This document shows positions 29,497-39,459 of a stretch of DNA of 64,000 bases, one piece after another. How positions within the stretch are numbered: the stretch's first letter is position 1; each line of letters opens with the position of its first letter. A model generated the notes under the pieces. The model saw nothing but the letters and a program-made list of their open reading frames with translations, was not told the origin of the DNA and searched no databases. This DNA is from Streptococcus sp. DD12 (GTDB lineage Bacteria; Bacillota; Bacilli; Lactobacillales; Streptococcaceae): NCBI RefSeq assembly GCF_001578885.1, contig NZ_KQ969495.1, forward strand, positions 1,223,123-1,287,122, given 5' to 3'. The translations under genes and the position numbers were made by a program.

Positions 29497-29837
29497 AGGT
29501 TATCTCCCTTGTTTATCCCTTCTTCTATCGCCTTTGTCACATGGTATAGTAAATCACTCGCATCCTGCATCTTTTGTCGGTATTCCACAACAACAGGGAG
29601 TTGAGATAAATCATCCTGTAAACGGATGGCTTCCTCATCTGCCTGCAAGTAAGCCTGCTCTTTTTCTATCTTATTAAAGAAAACAGCTTCTTGTTGGTGG
29701 TCTTTCATCTCTCCGACCTTATCTTGGAGCTCTGGTAATTTTTCCAAGCGAGTCTTCACTTCAAGAAATGCTTGAACAGATGAGTGATTTTTAAGCAAGG
29801 CAGCCAGTTTGTCTGTTTCTTCCTCCCATTGCATCAT
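29493..29837 (-). CDS. YlbF/YmcA family protein
   Basis: 114 aa helical protein of the YlbF/YmcA (DUF964) family; in Bacillus relatives form a complex with YaaT that affects RNase Y and development. I choose the ATG at 29837 because it overlaps the argR stop (ATGA), the same coupling seen with mutS. An upstream in-frame start at 29894 would lie deep inside argR. It is entirely alpha-helical with heptad-like leucines. Confidence 0.83.
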   Translation of the reverse strand: MMQWEEETDKLAALLKNHSSVQAFLEVKTRLEKLPELQDKVGEMKDHQQEAVFFNKIEKEQAYLQADEEAIRLQDDLSQLPVVVEYRQKMQDASDLLYHVTKAIEEGINKGDNL

Positions 29838-30274
29838 TGAAGGAAGGCTTTCAAATCTTTTTCTAAAATCATTGCCGTTTTTTCGTTGCGACAAATAACC
29901 AAAAGCGTGTCAGCGCCTGCGATTGTTCCAAGAATATCTTCGTGTTTGAGACCATCGATTAAATTCGCCAGCAAATCAGCTTCCCCAAGCGGTGTATGGA
30001 TAACCAAAGAAAACTGTGCTCGGTCGACTGTTTTAACATAAGGGGCAGCCTGCGTGCTCAGACCAGTGGATTCTGTCTGCGAAACCGTATAATAATGTCT
30101 TCCTTCATCATCTCGCGTCTTCAAAAGTCCAATAGCTCGCAAATCTCGTGAAAGCGTCGCTTGGGTCACTTCAATTCCTTCAGAGCTCAAATGTTCTTTA
30201 ATTTCCTCTTGTGTACGAACAGGGCGACTAGCGATTAAGCGTTGAATTTTATCACGACGTTCAGCTTTTTTCAT
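29834..30274 (-). CDS. argR: Arginine repressor ArgR
   Basis: 146 aa. The N-terminal winged helix-turn-helix (about 1-70, [30 protein letters not shown]) precedes a C-terminal hexamerisation/arginine-binding domain with [12 protein letters not shown]. It controls arginine metabolism genes. It is divergent from argS with a 144-base intergenic region, so it may regulate that gene. Streptococci usually carry several ArgR paralogues; the one beside argS is this type. Confidence 0.93.
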   Translation of the reverse strand: MKKAERRDKIQRLIASRPVRTQEEIKEHLSSEGIEVTQATLSRDLRAIGLLKTRDDEGRHYYTVSQTESTGLSTQAAPYVKTVDRAQFSLVIHTPLGEADLLANLIDGLKHEDILGTIAGADTLLVICRNEKTAMILEKDLKAFLQ

Positions 30275-30418
30275 AAAAACCTCTTTAAATATTTCATTGT
30301 AATCAATTTTTATTATAACAAAAAAGTAATTTTTTTAAGTTTTCCCCTCCTCAGGTCATAGAAGACCTGATTTTATGGTAAAATAGAGTGCACAAACCAG
30401 AAGTTAAAAGGAGAGCCC

Positions 30419-32110
30419 ATGGATAATAAACGATACATCGCACAAGCGCTCGATAAAATTATTGACCCTCTAGATGAAGAAACGATATACGAGCTCATCG
30501 AGACCCCTAAGAAAAGTGAACTTGGTGATTTCGCCTTTCCAACTTTTACCTTGGCAAGAACTTTCCGTAAGGCACCCCAAGCCATTGCTCAGGAATTAGC
30601 AGAAACAATCGATAACACAGGCTTTGAAAAAGTTGAGGCGGTAGGGCCATACCTTAATTTCTTCCTTGATAAGTCTAGCATTACCAAACAGGTTTTAGAG
30701 ACCGTTATCACTGAGAAAGACCATTACGGCCAACAAGCCATCGGCAAGGACAAATCCGTTGTCATCGACATGTCAAGCCCCAACATCGCTAAGCCCTTTT
30801 CTATTGGGCACCTTCGCTCAACGGTCATCGGTGATAGCTTATCCCTTCTTTTTCAAAAATTGGGTTACACAACTGTAAAGATTAATCACCTAGGTGACTG
30901 GGGGAAACAGTTTGGACTGCTCATCGTTGCTTACAAAAAATGGGGCGATGAAGCTACGGTCAAAGCGAACCCTATCACCGAGCTAGCGAAACTTTACGTT
31001 CGTGTCAATGCAGAGGCGAAAGAAGACCCTCGAATAGATGAAGAAGCACGACAGTGGTTCCGCAAACTTGAAAATGGCGATGCTGAAGCTTTACAACTCT
31101 GGCAATGGTTCCGTGATGAAAGTTTAGAAGAATTCAACCGCATCTACCAAATTCTCGATGTTACCTTTGATAGCTACAACGGCGAGGCTTTCTATAATGA
31201 CAAGATGGATGCAGTCGTCGCGCTTTTAGAAGAAAAGGGACTCCTTCAAGAATCCGAAGGGGCTCAGGTTGTCAATTTAGAAAGTTATGGCATTACCCCT
31301 CCTGCCTTGATTAAAAAATCAGACGGCGCAACACTCTATATTACCCGAGACTTAGCCGCTGCTCTTTACCGCAAGAATACTTATCATTTTGACAAGGCAC
31401 TCTATGTGGTTGGTGGCGAGCAAGAAGGCCACTTTAGACAGCTCAAAGCTGTTCTTACTGAGATGGGTTACTCCTGGTCTGATGACGTCCAACAGGTTGC
31501 CTTTGGACTGGTTACTAAAAACGGGAAAAAACTCTCAACCCGTAAAGGAAACGTTATCTTGCTGGAGCCAACGATTACAGAAGCCATCGAACGTGCTTTA
31601 CAGCAGATTGACGCAAAAAATCCTGATTTAAAGAACAAAGAAGATATTGCTCGTCAAGTCGGTGTTGGTGCCATCAAGTTTTATGACTTAAAAACAGACA
31701 GAAAAAATGGCTACGATTTCGATTTAGAGGCTATGGTCTCCTTTGAAGGAGAAACAGGTCCCTATGTCCAATACACGCATGCTCGGATTCAATCGATTTT
31801 ACGCAAGGCTAACTATGTGCCTAGCTCTGACTTAACAACTGTTCCAGATGGTGAGCAAGCTTGGGAATTGACTAAACAACTTCAAAACTTCCCCAAAATC
31901 ATCGAACGTGCTGCAGACCAGTATGAGCCTTCCATTATGGCTAAATACGCTATCCGTTTGGCTCAAAGTTTCAATAAATACTATGCTCAAACTCGAATTC
32001 TAAATGAAGATGACCAAAAATCTGGACGTTTAGCTTTAGCTTTCGCCACTGCTACAGTCATCAAAGAAGCCCTTGCCCTTTTAGGTGTTCAGGCCCCAGA
32101 TGAAATGTAA
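30419..32110 (+). CDS. argS: Arginyl-tRNA synthetase
   Basis: 563 aa class I synthetase charging tRNA-Arg. The N-terminal Add-1 domain is followed by the HIGH-like motif in [16 protein letters not shown], the KMSKS-like KKLSTRKGN, and a C-terminal anticodon-binding domain (DALR). Start ATG at 30419 with AAAAGGAG upstream. A -10-like TAAAAT lies at 30379-30384, and a CAGGTC/GACCTG hairpin lies just upstream of it. No T-box is visible. Confidence 0.97.
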   Translation: MDNKRYIAQALDKIIDPLDEETIYELIETPKKSELGDFAFPTFTLARTFRKAPQAIAQELAETIDNTGFEKVEAVGPYLNFFLDKSSITKQVLETVITEKDHYGQQAIGKDKSVVIDMSSPNIAKPFSIGHLRSTVIGDSLSLLFQKLGYTTVKINHLGDWGKQFGLLIVAYKKWGDEATVKANPITELAKLYVRVNAEAKEDPRIDEEARQWFRKLENGDAEALQLWQWFRDESLEEFNRIYQILDVTFDSYNGEAFYNDKMDAVVALLEEKGLLQESEGAQVVNLESYGITPPALIKKSDGATLYITRDLAAALYRKNTYHFDKALYVVGGEQEGHFRQLKAVLTEMGYSWSDDVQQVAFGLVTKNGKKLSTRKGNVILLEPTITEAIERALQQIDAKNPDLKNKEDIARQVGVGAIKFYDLKTDRKNGYDFDLEAMVSFEGETGPYVQYTHARIQSILRKANYVPSSDLTTVPDGEQAWELTKQLQNFPKIIERAADQYEPSIMAKYAIRLAQSFNKYYAQTRILNEDDQKSGRLALAFATATVIKEALALLGVQAPDEM

Positions 32111-32111
32111 T

Positions 32112-32144
32112 AAAAAAATTAGGAGGTATCTCCTAATTTTTTTT
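32112..32144. terminator. Bidirectional terminator between argS and yitT genes
   Basis: AATTAGGAG/CTCCTAATT perfect 9-bp stem, loop GTAT, A7 on the left and T8 on the right; serves both convergent transcripts. Confidence 0.9.
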
Positions 32145-33038
32145 ATTACTAGTAAAGAGCTTATTTCTTTTATTGACACGCTTAACATCCCAAGTAAAGC
32201 CTTCTCCAATGATTTCATCGACATCTACAATTGAGATAAAGGCATGTGGGTCAATCTCAGTAAGGAGATGCTTCACTTCAGCTACCTCCCTTGGGTTTAC
32301 AATCACGTAAACCATCCGTTTGGGTGTCTGGGTGTAAGCTCCTTCACTATTGATAAATGTCGCTCCCCGTTCTAGATTTTCTGAAATAGCCTGGGCGACC
32401 GCAACAGGAAAGTCTGTGATGATAAACATCCCTTTAGCCGCATATCCCCCACGTAAAATCAAAGGCATGATTTGCGAATATACAAAGCTAGCAATCAAGG
32501 TGTAAACCATTTGACGAATTCCGATATAGGACAAGGAGCACAGCAAGACAATACTGTCAAAAATAAAGAGATTTTGACCTAGGGGGCGACTGGTTTTTTC
32601 TTCAATAACACGGCCAATAATATCTCCGCCACCAGTTGTACCACCGTGACGAAAAACCAACCCACTACCAAAACCAGCGAAAACACCAGCCAGCAGGGCA
32701 GCAATGAGCATATCATGACTGACATCAATTTGTAGCGGAATTTTTTGCCAGAGCCATACAAAGAAAGAAAGCAACAAGGTACCGTAAATGGTTAGGCCCA
32801 AAGCTTTATTCCCAAAAATACGACGACCCAACCAAAATAAAGGGACATTCAAGATTAAAGACATATAGGCTGGGTTTATGTTGAAAAGGGCGTGCGTTAT
32901 CAGGGTAACCCCAGAAATACCACCTTCTGCCAGATGGTTAGCCATATTAAAGTACACAAAACCAAAGCTGTAAATCGCAACACCCAAAGCGATTAGAACT
33001 AGGTCTAGAGCGAGACGTGCCTGTCCTTCTCTTTTCAT
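32133..33038 (-). CDS. YitT family membrane protein (paralogue 1)
   Basis: 301 aa with DUF161 and DUF2179 modules: about five or six membrane helices in the first 200 residues, then a cytoplasmic C-terminal domain (about 215-295). The GTTGGGDIIGRVIEEK motif is typical of the family. Transport function is unknown. It lies 12 bases after a second YitT-family gene, so the two arose by tandem duplication. Confidence 0.9.
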   Translation of the reverse strand: MKREGQARLALDLVLIALGVAIYSFGFVYFNMANHLAEGGISGVTLITHALFNINPAYMSLILNVPLFWLGRRIFGNKALGLTIYGTLLLSFFVWLWQKIPLQIDVSHDMLIAALLAGVFAGFGSGLVFRHGGTTGGGDIIGRVIEEKTSRPLGQNLFIFDSIVLLCSLSYIGIRQMVYTLIASFVYSQIMPLILRGGYAAKGMFIITDFPVAVAQAISENLERGATFINSEGAYTQTPKRMVYVIVNPREVAEVKHLLTEIDPHAFISIVDVDEIIGEGFTWDVKRVNKRNKLFTSNKKN

Positions 33039-33050
33039 AGTGCCTCCTTT

Positions 33051-33992
33051 TTATGAGTCTTCTTTAAAACGTCCAATGATTTTGACATTTTCAGATATTG
33101 AAATAAAAGCGTTAGGATCTGCCTTTCTCATATAGTATTTGAAATCGTTGTATTCATACCTCGTGATGACAGCAATTAAAATCGTTTTCTTTTCCCCTGT
33201 ATAGGTACCACTAACATCATCAATTTGTGTCACCCCATGATGTAATTTTTTATGCAACATCTTGACAACTCGTTTGGGCTGAGTGGTAATAATCATAGCC
33301 TGGAGCTTCTTTTGCTTTGTATAAAGCGCATCTGTGACCCGACTGGAGACAAAAATGGTCACCATCGAATACAGGGCATAGCGCCAACCAAAAATCAGCC
33401 CCGCAAAAATCATGATAAAACCATTTACCATCAAAGAAATACTACCAACATCGCGACCCGTTTTCTTTCTGACCGTCAAACTCACGATATCTGTACCACC
33501 GCTGGAAACATTATTTCTCAGTGCATAACCAATACCAATCCCCATGACCAAGCCACCAAAAATAGCATTGATTAAAGGATCCGGAGTCAAGCGAACAACA
33601 GGAATGACCTGAATAAACAGGGAACTAAATGTTACAGTAATAAAAGTAAAAATAGTAAACCGATGCCCAATTTGTTTCCACGCAAGGAAAATTAAGGGAA
33701 TATTAATCGCATAGAAAGTGACAGAAACAGGGATAGTGACACCCAGAAAACGCGCACTGACAGCTGACAGGACTTGTGCCAAACCTGTTGCACCACTTGA
33801 GTAGACATGACCAGGTTGAAAAAAGAAATTGACGGCAATACTAGAAAGCAAACCATACAAAAGAGAAGCAGAGATGCGTTCCGCATATTTTTCACGTGAA
33901 ATACTTCGGACGGCTTTTAAAATCCCAGCTTTTTTTGCTTGCTGTTCTACATTGTACTTGAATCGTTTTTTTAAAGGAGCTTTATTTACCAT
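33051..33992 (-). CDS. YitT family membrane protein (paralogue 2)
   Basis: 313 aa. A basic N-terminus (about 45 residues) precedes the DUF161 membrane region and a DUF2179 tail (about 225-300). The [15 protein letters not shown] motif matches the GGTDI of its neighbour. It overlaps the aspS stop by 11 bases, so the aspS-yitT-yitT order is a tightly packed operon. Function unknown; similar genes are widespread in Firmicutes. Confidence 0.9.
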   Translation of the reverse strand: MVNKAPLKKRFKYNVEQQAKKAGILKAVRSISREKYAERISASLLYGLLSSIAVNFFFQPGHVYSSGATGLAQVLSAVSARFLGVTIPVSVTFYAINIPLIFLAWKQIGHRFTIFTFITVTFSSLFIQVIPVVRLTPDPLINAIFGGLVMGIGIGYALRNNVSSGGTDIVSLTVRKKTGRDVGSISLMVNGFIMIFAGLIFGWRYALYSMVTIFVSSRVTDALYTKQKKLQAMIITTQPKRVVKMLHKKLHHGVTQIDDVSGTYTGEKKTILIAVITRYEYNDFKYYMRKADPNAFISISENVKIIGRFKEDS

Positions 33993-35733
33993 TTTCTTGT
34001 AAGGTTAAATCCAATTCATCTAATTGTGATTGTGAAACCTGACTCGGTGCTTGTGTCATCGGATCAGTCGCTTTATTATTCTTAGGAAAGGCAATGACCT
34101 CTCGGATATTTTCCTTACCTGCTAGTAGCATGACAAACCGATCCAAGCCAATCGCCAAACCACCATGTGGTGGAAAACCATAATCCAGAGCTTCCAAAAG
34201 AAAACCAAACTGGTTTTGAGCAGCTTCCTGACTAAAGCCAAGTGCTGTAAACATACGTTCTTGCAGGTCGCGCGTATTTATCCGCAAGCTACCACCACCA
34301 AGCTCGTAACCATTTAAGACAATATCATAGGCAATCGCACGAACCTTCGTTAAATCTCCCTCAAGCTCAGCAGCTGTTTCAGGATAAGGCAAGGTGAAGG
34401 GATGGTGCGCACTCATATAACGCCCCTCTTCTTCAGACCATTCAAACATAGGCCAGTTGACAACCCAGAGGTAGTTAAATTGACTGCTGTCAATCATATC
34501 CATTTCCTTGGCAATACGTGTTCGCAAAGCTCCCAAGGTTTCATTGGCAATCGCACGGCTATCCGCTACAAAAAGAATCAAGTCATCTTCAGTTAGTTGT
34601 AAACCATCTGTCAATTCAGCTTCAATCTCTGCTAGGAATTTAGCAATTGGTCCTGTCAACTTTCCATCCTGTAACTTTAGCCAAGCTAACCCTTTTGCCC
34701 CATATTGCTTCGCGACTTCTGTCAACTGATCGATAGCTTTACGAGAATAATGGCTGGCACCACCATTGACTACGATCGCCTTAACAGCTTCTGCTTGAGC
34801 GAAAACTTTAAAACCAGAATCCTTTACAAGTGGAGTGACATCCTTTAAGAGCATCTCAAAGCGCGTATCAGGCTTGTCGCTACCATAATTTTCCATGGCA
34901 TCCGCATAGTCCATACGAGGGAAAGGCAGGGTTACATCAATCCCCTTAGTCTCCTTCATAACCTTAGCAATCAAGCCTTCTGTAATATCCTGAATCTCTT
35001 GGTCAGATAAGAAGGAGGTCTCAAGGTCGACTTGTGTAAATTCAGGCTGACGATCCCCCCGTAAATCCTCATCACGGAAACACTTAACAATTTGATAATA
35101 CCGATCAAAACCTGCGTTCATGAGCAACTGCTTCGTGATTTGCGGGCTTTGCGGTAATGCGTAAAAACTTCCTTTATTGACACGACTTGGTACCAAGTAA
35201 TCACGCGCCCCTTCCGGAGTTGATTTGGTCAAAATTGGTGTCTCAACATCAATAAAGTTCAAATTATCCAGATAGTTTCGAATGGTGTGGGTAACCTTAG
35301 CACGTAGTTTAAACGTTTCCAACATTTCTGGACGACGCAAGTCTAAGTAACGGTAGCGTAACCGCGTATCGTCGCTAACTTCGATAGCGTCTTTGATTTC
35401 AAACGGTGTGGTCTTGGCCTCATTGAGAATGGACAAAGCTTCCACATGCAGTTCAATCGCACCAGTGGCCAACTTATCATTTGCTTGTTGACGGGCTTCA
35501 ACCCGACCTGTCACCTCTATCACATACTCACTTCGCAAGCTTTCCGCAAGGTCCACGACATCGCTGGACACTTCTTCAGGGTTGACAACTAGTTGCACTA
35601 AACCTTGACGGTCTCGTAAATCAATAAAGATCAGTCCACCAAGATTACGGCGACGAGCTACCCAACCTTTTAGGGTCAAGGTCTGACCAATTTGATTTTC
35701 TCTAACATCACCAGCGTACATGCTTCGTTTCAT
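33982..35733 (-). CDS. aspS: Aspartyl-tRNA synthetase
   Basis: 583 aa class II synthetase. It has an N-terminal OB-fold anticodon domain, motif 2 ([16 protein letters not shown]), the bacterial GAD insertion domain, and motif 3 ([16 protein letters not shown]). Length matches bacterial AspS. It follows hisS by 15 bases. Most bacteria lacking GatCAB-linked charging carry a discriminating form; which type this is was not tested. Confidence 0.97.
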   Translation of the reverse strand: MKRSMYAGDVRENQIGQTLTLKGWVARRRNLGGLIFIDLRDRQGLVQLVVNPEEVSSDVVDLAESLRSEYVIEVTGRVEARQQANDKLATGAIELHVEALSILNEAKTTPFEIKDAIEVSDDTRLRYRYLDLRRPEMLETFKLRAKVTHTIRNYLDNLNFIDVETPILTKSTPEGARDYLVPSRVNKGSFYALPQSPQITKQLLMNAGFDRYYQIVKCFRDEDLRGDRQPEFTQVDLETSFLSDQEIQDITEGLIAKVMKETKGIDVTLPFPRMDYADAMENYGSDKPDTRFEMLLKDVTPLVKDSGFKVFAQAEAVKAIVVNGGASHYSRKAIDQLTEVAKQYGAKGLAWLKLQDGKLTGPIAKFLAEIEAELTDGLQLTEDDLILFVADSRAIANETLGALRTRIAKEMDMIDSSQFNYLWVVNWPMFEWSEEEGRYMSAHHPFTLPYPETAAELEGDLTKVRAIAYDIVLNGYELGGGSLRINTRDLQERMFTALGFSQEAAQNQFGFLLEALDYGFPPHGGLAIGLDRFVMLLAGKENIREVIAFPKNNKATDPMTQAPSQVSQSQLDELDLTLQENGK

Positions 35734-35748
35734 TTTTCCACCTATTCT

Positions 35749-37038
35749 TTATTTGGCTTGATTAAGATTTACAACGCCTGTAAAGTCTTCTTGTAATTCT
35801 TTTAGCGTTGCTGAAATTTCAACTTTTTGATTAGCTACCTTGTGTGTCACCACGACTTGTTGGCTTACCACTTCGGACTCTCCAAGCGTGATAACATAAC
35901 GCGCTTGAAACTTATCTGCTGTTTTGAACTGAGCTTTGATTTTACGATCGAGATAATCTCGTTCAACTGATAAACCTTGTTGACGAAGGGATTGGACCAA
36001 TTCCAAAGCTTTCTCATTGGCCTCTTTGCCTAACACGATGATATAAACATCCAAAGGAGCCTTTAGGGGTGGGAATAACGCTTGTTTTTCCATGACTAAA
36101 AGCAGACGTTCCATTCCCAGACCGAAACCAAAGCCCGGTGTTTCTGGGCCATCAAAATAAGACACCAAGCTGTCATATCGACCACCTGCGCAAATGGTTA
36201 GCTCTGTCTTTTCGACTTCAGTAATAAATTCAAAAATGGTGTGGTTGTAATAATCCAGACCACGCACCATATTCGTATCAATTACATAAGGGATTTCAAG
36301 GGCTTCTAACATTTTTCGAACCGCAGTAAAATGTTCAGCGCTTTCCTGGTCTAAATAATCTAAAATTGAAGGGGCACCAGCGACTGCTTCTTTATCTGCA
36401 GCATCCTTGGAGTCTAGGACACGCAAGGGATTTTCGGCCAAACGACGCTGACTGTCTGCCGATAAACTTGGCTTGAGTGGTGTCAAGTAATCAATCAAGG
36501 CCTGCCGGTATGCTGCACGACTTTCAGCATTCCCCAGACTGTTGAGATGCAAGGTCACATTTTTTACGCCTAATTTGTTAAACAGCTGATAAGCCATGGC
36601 AATGGTTTCCACATCTGTCGCAGGATTCGCTGAACCAAAACATTCAACACCTATTTGGTGAAACTCACGCAAACGGCCCGCTTGTGGCCGCTCATATCGA
36701 AACATTGGCCCCATATAATAAAGCTTAGCGGGTTTTTGCACCTCTGGAGCATAAAGCTTATTTTCCACAAAAGCGCGTACGACCGGTGCCGTACCCTCTG
36801 GCCGTAAGGTGATATGGCGCCCACCCTTGTCTTCAAAGTCGTACATTTCCTTGGTCACGATGTCAGTCGTATCACCTACCGAACGACTAATAACCTCATA
36901 ATGTTCAAACATAGGCGTGCGAATCTCACCATAGTGATAGAGGGAAAATGTTTCACGCGCAACATTCTCTAGATATTGCCATTTAATCGCCTCTTGAGGG
37001 AGAATATCTTGGGTCCCTTTAGGTTTTTGTAATTTCAT
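35749..37038 (-). CDS. hisS: Histidyl-tRNA synthetase
   Basis: 429 aa class II synthetase. Motif 2 lies in [13 protein letters not shown] and [19 protein letters not shown], the His-specific motifs are [12 protein letters not shown] and CAGGRYD, and the C-terminal anticodon domain is complete. Start [12 protein letters not shown] at 37038 matches the family; an upstream in-frame start at 37068 is unlikely. First gene of the hisS-aspS-yitT-yitT operon, divergent from rpmF. Confidence 0.96.
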   Translation of the reverse strand: MKLQKPKGTQDILPQEAIKWQYLENVARETFSLYHYGEIRTPMFEHYEVISRSVGDTTDIVTKEMYDFEDKGGRHITLRPEGTAPVVRAFVENKLYAPEVQKPAKLYYMGPMFRYERPQAGRLREFHQIGVECFGSANPATDVETIAMAYQLFNKLGVKNVTLHLNSLGNAESRAAYRQALIDYLTPLKPSLSADSQRRLAENPLRVLDSKDAADKEAVAGAPSILDYLDQESAEHFTAVRKMLEALEIPYVIDTNMVRGLDYYNHTIFEFITEVEKTELTICAGGRYDSLVSYFDGPETPGFGFGLGMERLLLVMEKQALFPPLKAPLDVYIIVLGKEANEKALELVQSLRQQGLSVERDYLDRKIKAQFKTADKFQARYVITLGESEVVSQQVVVTHKVANQKVEISATLKELQEDFTGVVNLNQAK

Positions 37039-37153
37039 GCGTATCCTGTTCCTTCTGGCTTGTGCCATAGTTTTCTTACCTGTACTATTTTACCATTTAT
37101 TAAGCTATTTGAAAGCTACTAGGACAAGTTTTCTGCTTTTTTTGTCAAGTAAC

Positions 37154-37185
37154 TTTACTTTACAAAAAAAGTATGCTATCATACT
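37154..37185 (+). promoter_or_regulatory. rpmF promoter with an overlapping dyad
   Basis: TTTACT (37154-37159), 17-base spacer, TATCAT (37177-37182). AGTATG-CTAT-CATACT (37170-37185) overlaps the -10 and is a possible operator; its regulator is unknown. Confidence 0.6.
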
Positions 37186-37230
37186 AAAGTTGATGAAAAT
37201 CAAGAAATAAAAAAATCGGAGGACTTAGAC

Positions 37231-37413
37231 ATGGCAGTACCTGCACGTCGCACGTCGAAAGCAAAGAAAAATAAACGTCGCACTCACTACAATTTGACAG
37301 CTCCAACTGTGAAATTTGATGAAGCAACTGGTGACTACTCACGTTCACACCGTGTATCCCTCAAAGGATATTACAAAGGACGTAAAATCGCTAAAGCTGC
37401 TTCTGCAGAATAA
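37231..37413 (+). CDS. rpmF: Ribosomal protein bL32 (zinc-independent form)
   Basis: 60 aa basic ribosomal protein of the large subunit: [19 protein letters not shown] start, [15 protein letters not shown] end. It lacks the CxxC zinc pairs, the usual state in streptococci. It is cotranscribed with rpmG, whose start is 17 bases downstream, and preceded by GGAGGA. Confidence 0.97.
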   Translation: MAVPARRTSKAKKNKRRTHYNLTAPTVKFDEATGDYSRSHRVSLKGYYKGRKIAKAASAE

Positions 37414-37429
37414 TTAGAAGGGAGATACC

Positions 37430-37579
37430 ATGCGTAATAACATCATTCTTGAACACAAAGAAACTGGCGAACGCTTGTACCTAACTTCTAAGAACAAACG
37501 TAACACACCAGATCGCTTGAAATTGAAAAAATACTCTCCAAAACTTCGGAAACACGTCGTATTCACCGAGGTAAAATAA
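37430..37579 (+). CDS. rpmG: Ribosomal protein bL33 (zinc-independent form)
   Basis: 49 aa, [20 protein letters not shown]... ending FTEVK, with AAGGGAG upstream. No cysteines, so it is the C-minus form that does not need zinc. Its last codons and terminator are duplicated 1,247 bases downstream (38818-38867), showing that an element inserted at its 3' end. The TEVK codons are kept in both copies with synonymous third positions. Confidence 0.95.
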   Translation: MRNNIILEHKETGERLYLTSKNKRNTPDRLKLKKYSPKLRKHVVFTEVK

Positions 37580-37620
37580 GAGAACAAAACAAAAACGCTT
37601 ATTCAAGCGTTTTTTATTTT
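37571..37620. repeat. Direct repeat / attL-like copy at the rpmG 3' end
   Basis: This 50-base segment, from the last codons of rpmG through its terminator, recurs perfectly at 38818-38867. The six bases before it differ at two positions only, both third codon positions. It is interpreted as the attachment core of an integrated element. Confidence 0.85.
37591..37615 (+). terminator. rpmG terminator (element-proximal copy)
   Basis: ACGCTT/AAGCGT stem, loop ATTC, followed by a T-rich tract. An identical copy lies 1,247 bases downstream. Confidence 0.8.
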
Positions 37621-37633
37621 TGTCAAATGCAAC

Positions 37634-37682
37634 ATATTGCAATATATTTCAACTCAAACTCTACCTTTTGCTCTACCTTTTT
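37634..37682. repeat. Palindrome and tandem 12-mers beside the attL copy
   Basis: ATATTGCAATAT (37634-37645) is a perfect palindrome. CTCTACCTTTTG (37659-37670) and CTCTACCTTTTT (37671-37682) are tandem 12-mers differing at one base. Such arrays near att cores are often arm-type integrase or Xis sites; here they may be what remains of the recombination module. Confidence 0.5.
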
Positions 37683-37709
37683 AAATTAAAGGTGATGTCT
37701 CCTTATTCA

Positions 37710-38639
37710 TTATATAACATCAATAAACAAGTCTTCCCATTGAGTAATAGATCCTGGAAGAATCGACTTATTGTTCTTATAGAAATCCAATAAGTCTTTA
37801 TCTGTTATCCGAACTACATTCTTAAGCTGATCTAGATTAATTACTAGTGGTGCATATAGATAGACTATATATCCTTTCTCAACATATTGTTTAAACTCTA
37901 ATGCATCAAGTTCTTTGGCTTTTCTCCCCTTCACTTGAACTACTGCTTTTCTAGGGTTATCAACATCCCTCGAAATCATTTCACACTCGATCTTAATAGT
38001 AGTAGATTTATTTGCAATTGAATTGGATAGAACATAGTAGTTTTCTTTTATTTGGAGATAGGAAATAACAAGTTCCTCTAAATCAAAATCTGGTAAATTA
38101 TCTAGAAGACTGCCCTCAAATGGAATAACCTTATAAAATTCACTCTTTGACATCTGATTGAAAATCTTCTTTGAGTATTCTATTATTATTTCATCATGAA
38201 TTCTTTCAACTGTTCCTCCTAGAGGTCTATTGAAAGAAGATTTGATTTGACCTGGAACTTGCATTCCAATATTATAAGCCTCTACAGGTATGATTGCTCC
38301 AATATCCAAGTACTCATCACATACTACCTCAACTTGTGACCTTACCCTACAAATCCAATAATTTCCATTTAAATCTCGTGTCCAAAATAGATCATCAGCC
38401 TTTGTATCTCTAAAAACATTTATTGCAGAGTTTGCTCTACCCCTCTCTTCTTTTATTCGATTGTAGTATCCCTGAAAATCATCTTTTTTAATATCACTAC
38501 TTAATCTACTCCAGCCAAGTGCTAGATACTGTTTAGAACCATTTAAACAAAAATCAATTAATTCTTTTCTAACATTATCATTGTTTCTCTTTAAATGTAT
38601 TCTAGCCACGTAGGCCATTTCACTGTCCATCTTTTCCAT
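37710..38639 (-). CDS. Orphan restriction-like protein (putative DNA-reader plus PD-(D/E)XK nuclease core)
   Basis: 309 aa, ATG at 38639 with AGGAGAT upstream. The N-terminal half (about 35-130: LALGWSRLS, DDLFWTRDLNGNYWICRV) has the aromatic-rich pattern seen in PUA/EVE-like modified-base readers. The C-terminal half (about 185-265) has helix DLEELVISYLQ, then IECE (Glu218/Glu220) and VVQVKG (Gln235, Lys237), which fits an E...QxK nuclease core. Together this suggests a type IV modification-dependent restriction enzyme, but neither domain was confirmed. AT-rich and alone in the rpmG cassette. Confidence 0.6.
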   Translation of the reverse strand: MEKMDSEMAYVARIHLKRNNDNVRKELIDFCLNGSKQYLALGWSRLSSDIKKDDFQGYYNRIKEERGRANSAINVFRDTKADDLFWTRDLNGNYWICRVRSQVEVVCDEYLDIGAIIPVEAYNIGMQVPGQIKSSFNRPLGGTVERIHDEIIIEYSKKIFNQMSKSEFYKVIPFEGSLLDNLPDFDLEELVISYLQIKENYYVLSNSIANKSTTIKIECEMISRDVDNPRKAVVQVKGRKAKELDALEFKQYVEKGYIVYLYAPLVINLDQLKNVVRITDKDLLDFYKNNKSILPGSITQWEDLFIDVI

Positions 38640-38817
38640 TTAAAATAATCTCCTGAGCCTCTTTATATAAATAATAATAACTAGTACGACTTAATTTTAA
38701 TCCTCAGTATAAATTCTAATTTTTTTATATTTTCGAATATTGTACCACTTTTAAGATATTTTTATCCTTGTAAAAACATCTTAAAAGTATGTTTCACTCG
38801 ACTTTTCTCTTACAGAA

Positions 38818-38867
38818 GTAAAATAAGAGAACAAAACAAAAACGCTTATTCAAGCGTTTTTTATTTT
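38818..38867. repeat. Direct repeat / attR-like copy
   Basis: 50 bases identical to 37571-37620, including a duplicate rpmG terminator stem. It represents the original end of rpmG left behind on the far side of the insert. Confidence 0.85.
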
Positions 38868-38969
38868 ATCCGAAGGCTTATCACTCTCTACTACATTTTC
38901 AGTGTCAGCTTTCCTAAGTTTTAGTTGCAAGTATTCTGAAATCCATCCCCCTTTTATCCTTATTTTCAC

Positions 38970-38980
38970 TATGATATAAT
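38970..38980 (+). promoter_or_regulatory. Extended -10 promoter of the DUF3290 gene
   Basis: TATAAT at 38975-38980 preceded by TG one base upstream (TGA-TATAAT); no strong -35. Shine-Dalgarno AGAGGAGA precedes the ATG at 39008. Confidence 0.6.
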
Positions 38981-39007
38981 GAAGTATCACAGGCTAGAGG
39001 AGACCTT

Positions 39008-39457
39008 ATGCAATTTTACGATATTAGTTACATCACCCAGCACCAATCCATGGCTTCTACGATCCGCTCAGTGATTATCATCATTCTCCTAGTCATTCTA
39101 ACGGCTTCTAGTGCCTACTATCTGCGGAATCGGCTACGGACCCGTTGGCGAGACATCAGCATTGGCATGGTACTCTTGACTTTTGTCCTTCTTGGCATCC
39201 AGATGCAAGATTACCTACAGAATCGACAAGACTTTTCCCAATCTCAAACATTGGTGAAATTGATTGAAAGCATTGCCACAGATAACCATGTTAAAAAAGA
39301 AAATGTTTATGTTAACGCTACTTCACTGTCGTCAGGTATTATTGTCCGTTTTAATGAAAAGAATTACCGCATCAATCTCAATGCAGACAATAATAGCTAC
39401 AGCCTAGAGCGCACACACGTCATTGACCATACTGTTACTATCGTAAAAGGAGACTGA
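39008..39457 (+). CDS. DUF3290 family membrane protein
   Basis: 149 aa. Two membrane helices (about 18-40 and 50-68) and an extracytoplasmic C-terminal domain of about 75 residues. It is paired with a DUF421/YetF gene two bases downstream, a pairing that recurs in Firmicutes and suggests a complex. Function is unknown. Confidence 0.88.
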   Translation: MQFYDISYITQHQSMASTIRSVIIIILLVILTASSAYYLRNRLRTRWRDISIGMVLLTFVLLGIQMQDYLQNRQDFSQSQTLVKLIESIATDNHVKKENVYVNATSLSSGIIVRFNEKNYRINLNADNNSYSLERTHVIDHTVTIVKGD

Positions 39458-39459
39458 GC

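Larger units (their letters stand above)
37571..38867. mobile_element. Integrase-less CIME-like cassette at rpmG
   Basis: Bounded by perfect 50-bp direct repeats, AT-rich compared with its flanks, holding one gene on the minus strand, and inserted at the 3' end of a ribosomal protein gene, a known type of integration site for streptococcal ICEs and IMEs. It contains no integrase, relaxase or transfer gene, so it would need to be moved in trans or be a deletion remnant. The boundaries are certain; the mobility is inferred. Confidence 0.7.
38640..39007. other. Gene-free stretch holding attR-like repeat and the DUF3290 promoter
   Basis: 368 bases without a gene. From the left: AT-rich leader of the nuclease-like gene (38640-38817), the second 50-bp repeat copy with its rpmG-type terminator (38818-38867), then a sequence with the promoter of the DUF3290 gene. 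In the copy the codons ACA-GAA-GTA-AAA-TAA still read TEVK-stop. Confidence 0.7.

Noticed and set aside
38837..38862. Terminator hairpin after the nuclease-like gene region considered as that gene's own terminator
   Set aside because: It lies upstream of the minus-strand gene and is the duplicated rpmG terminator.
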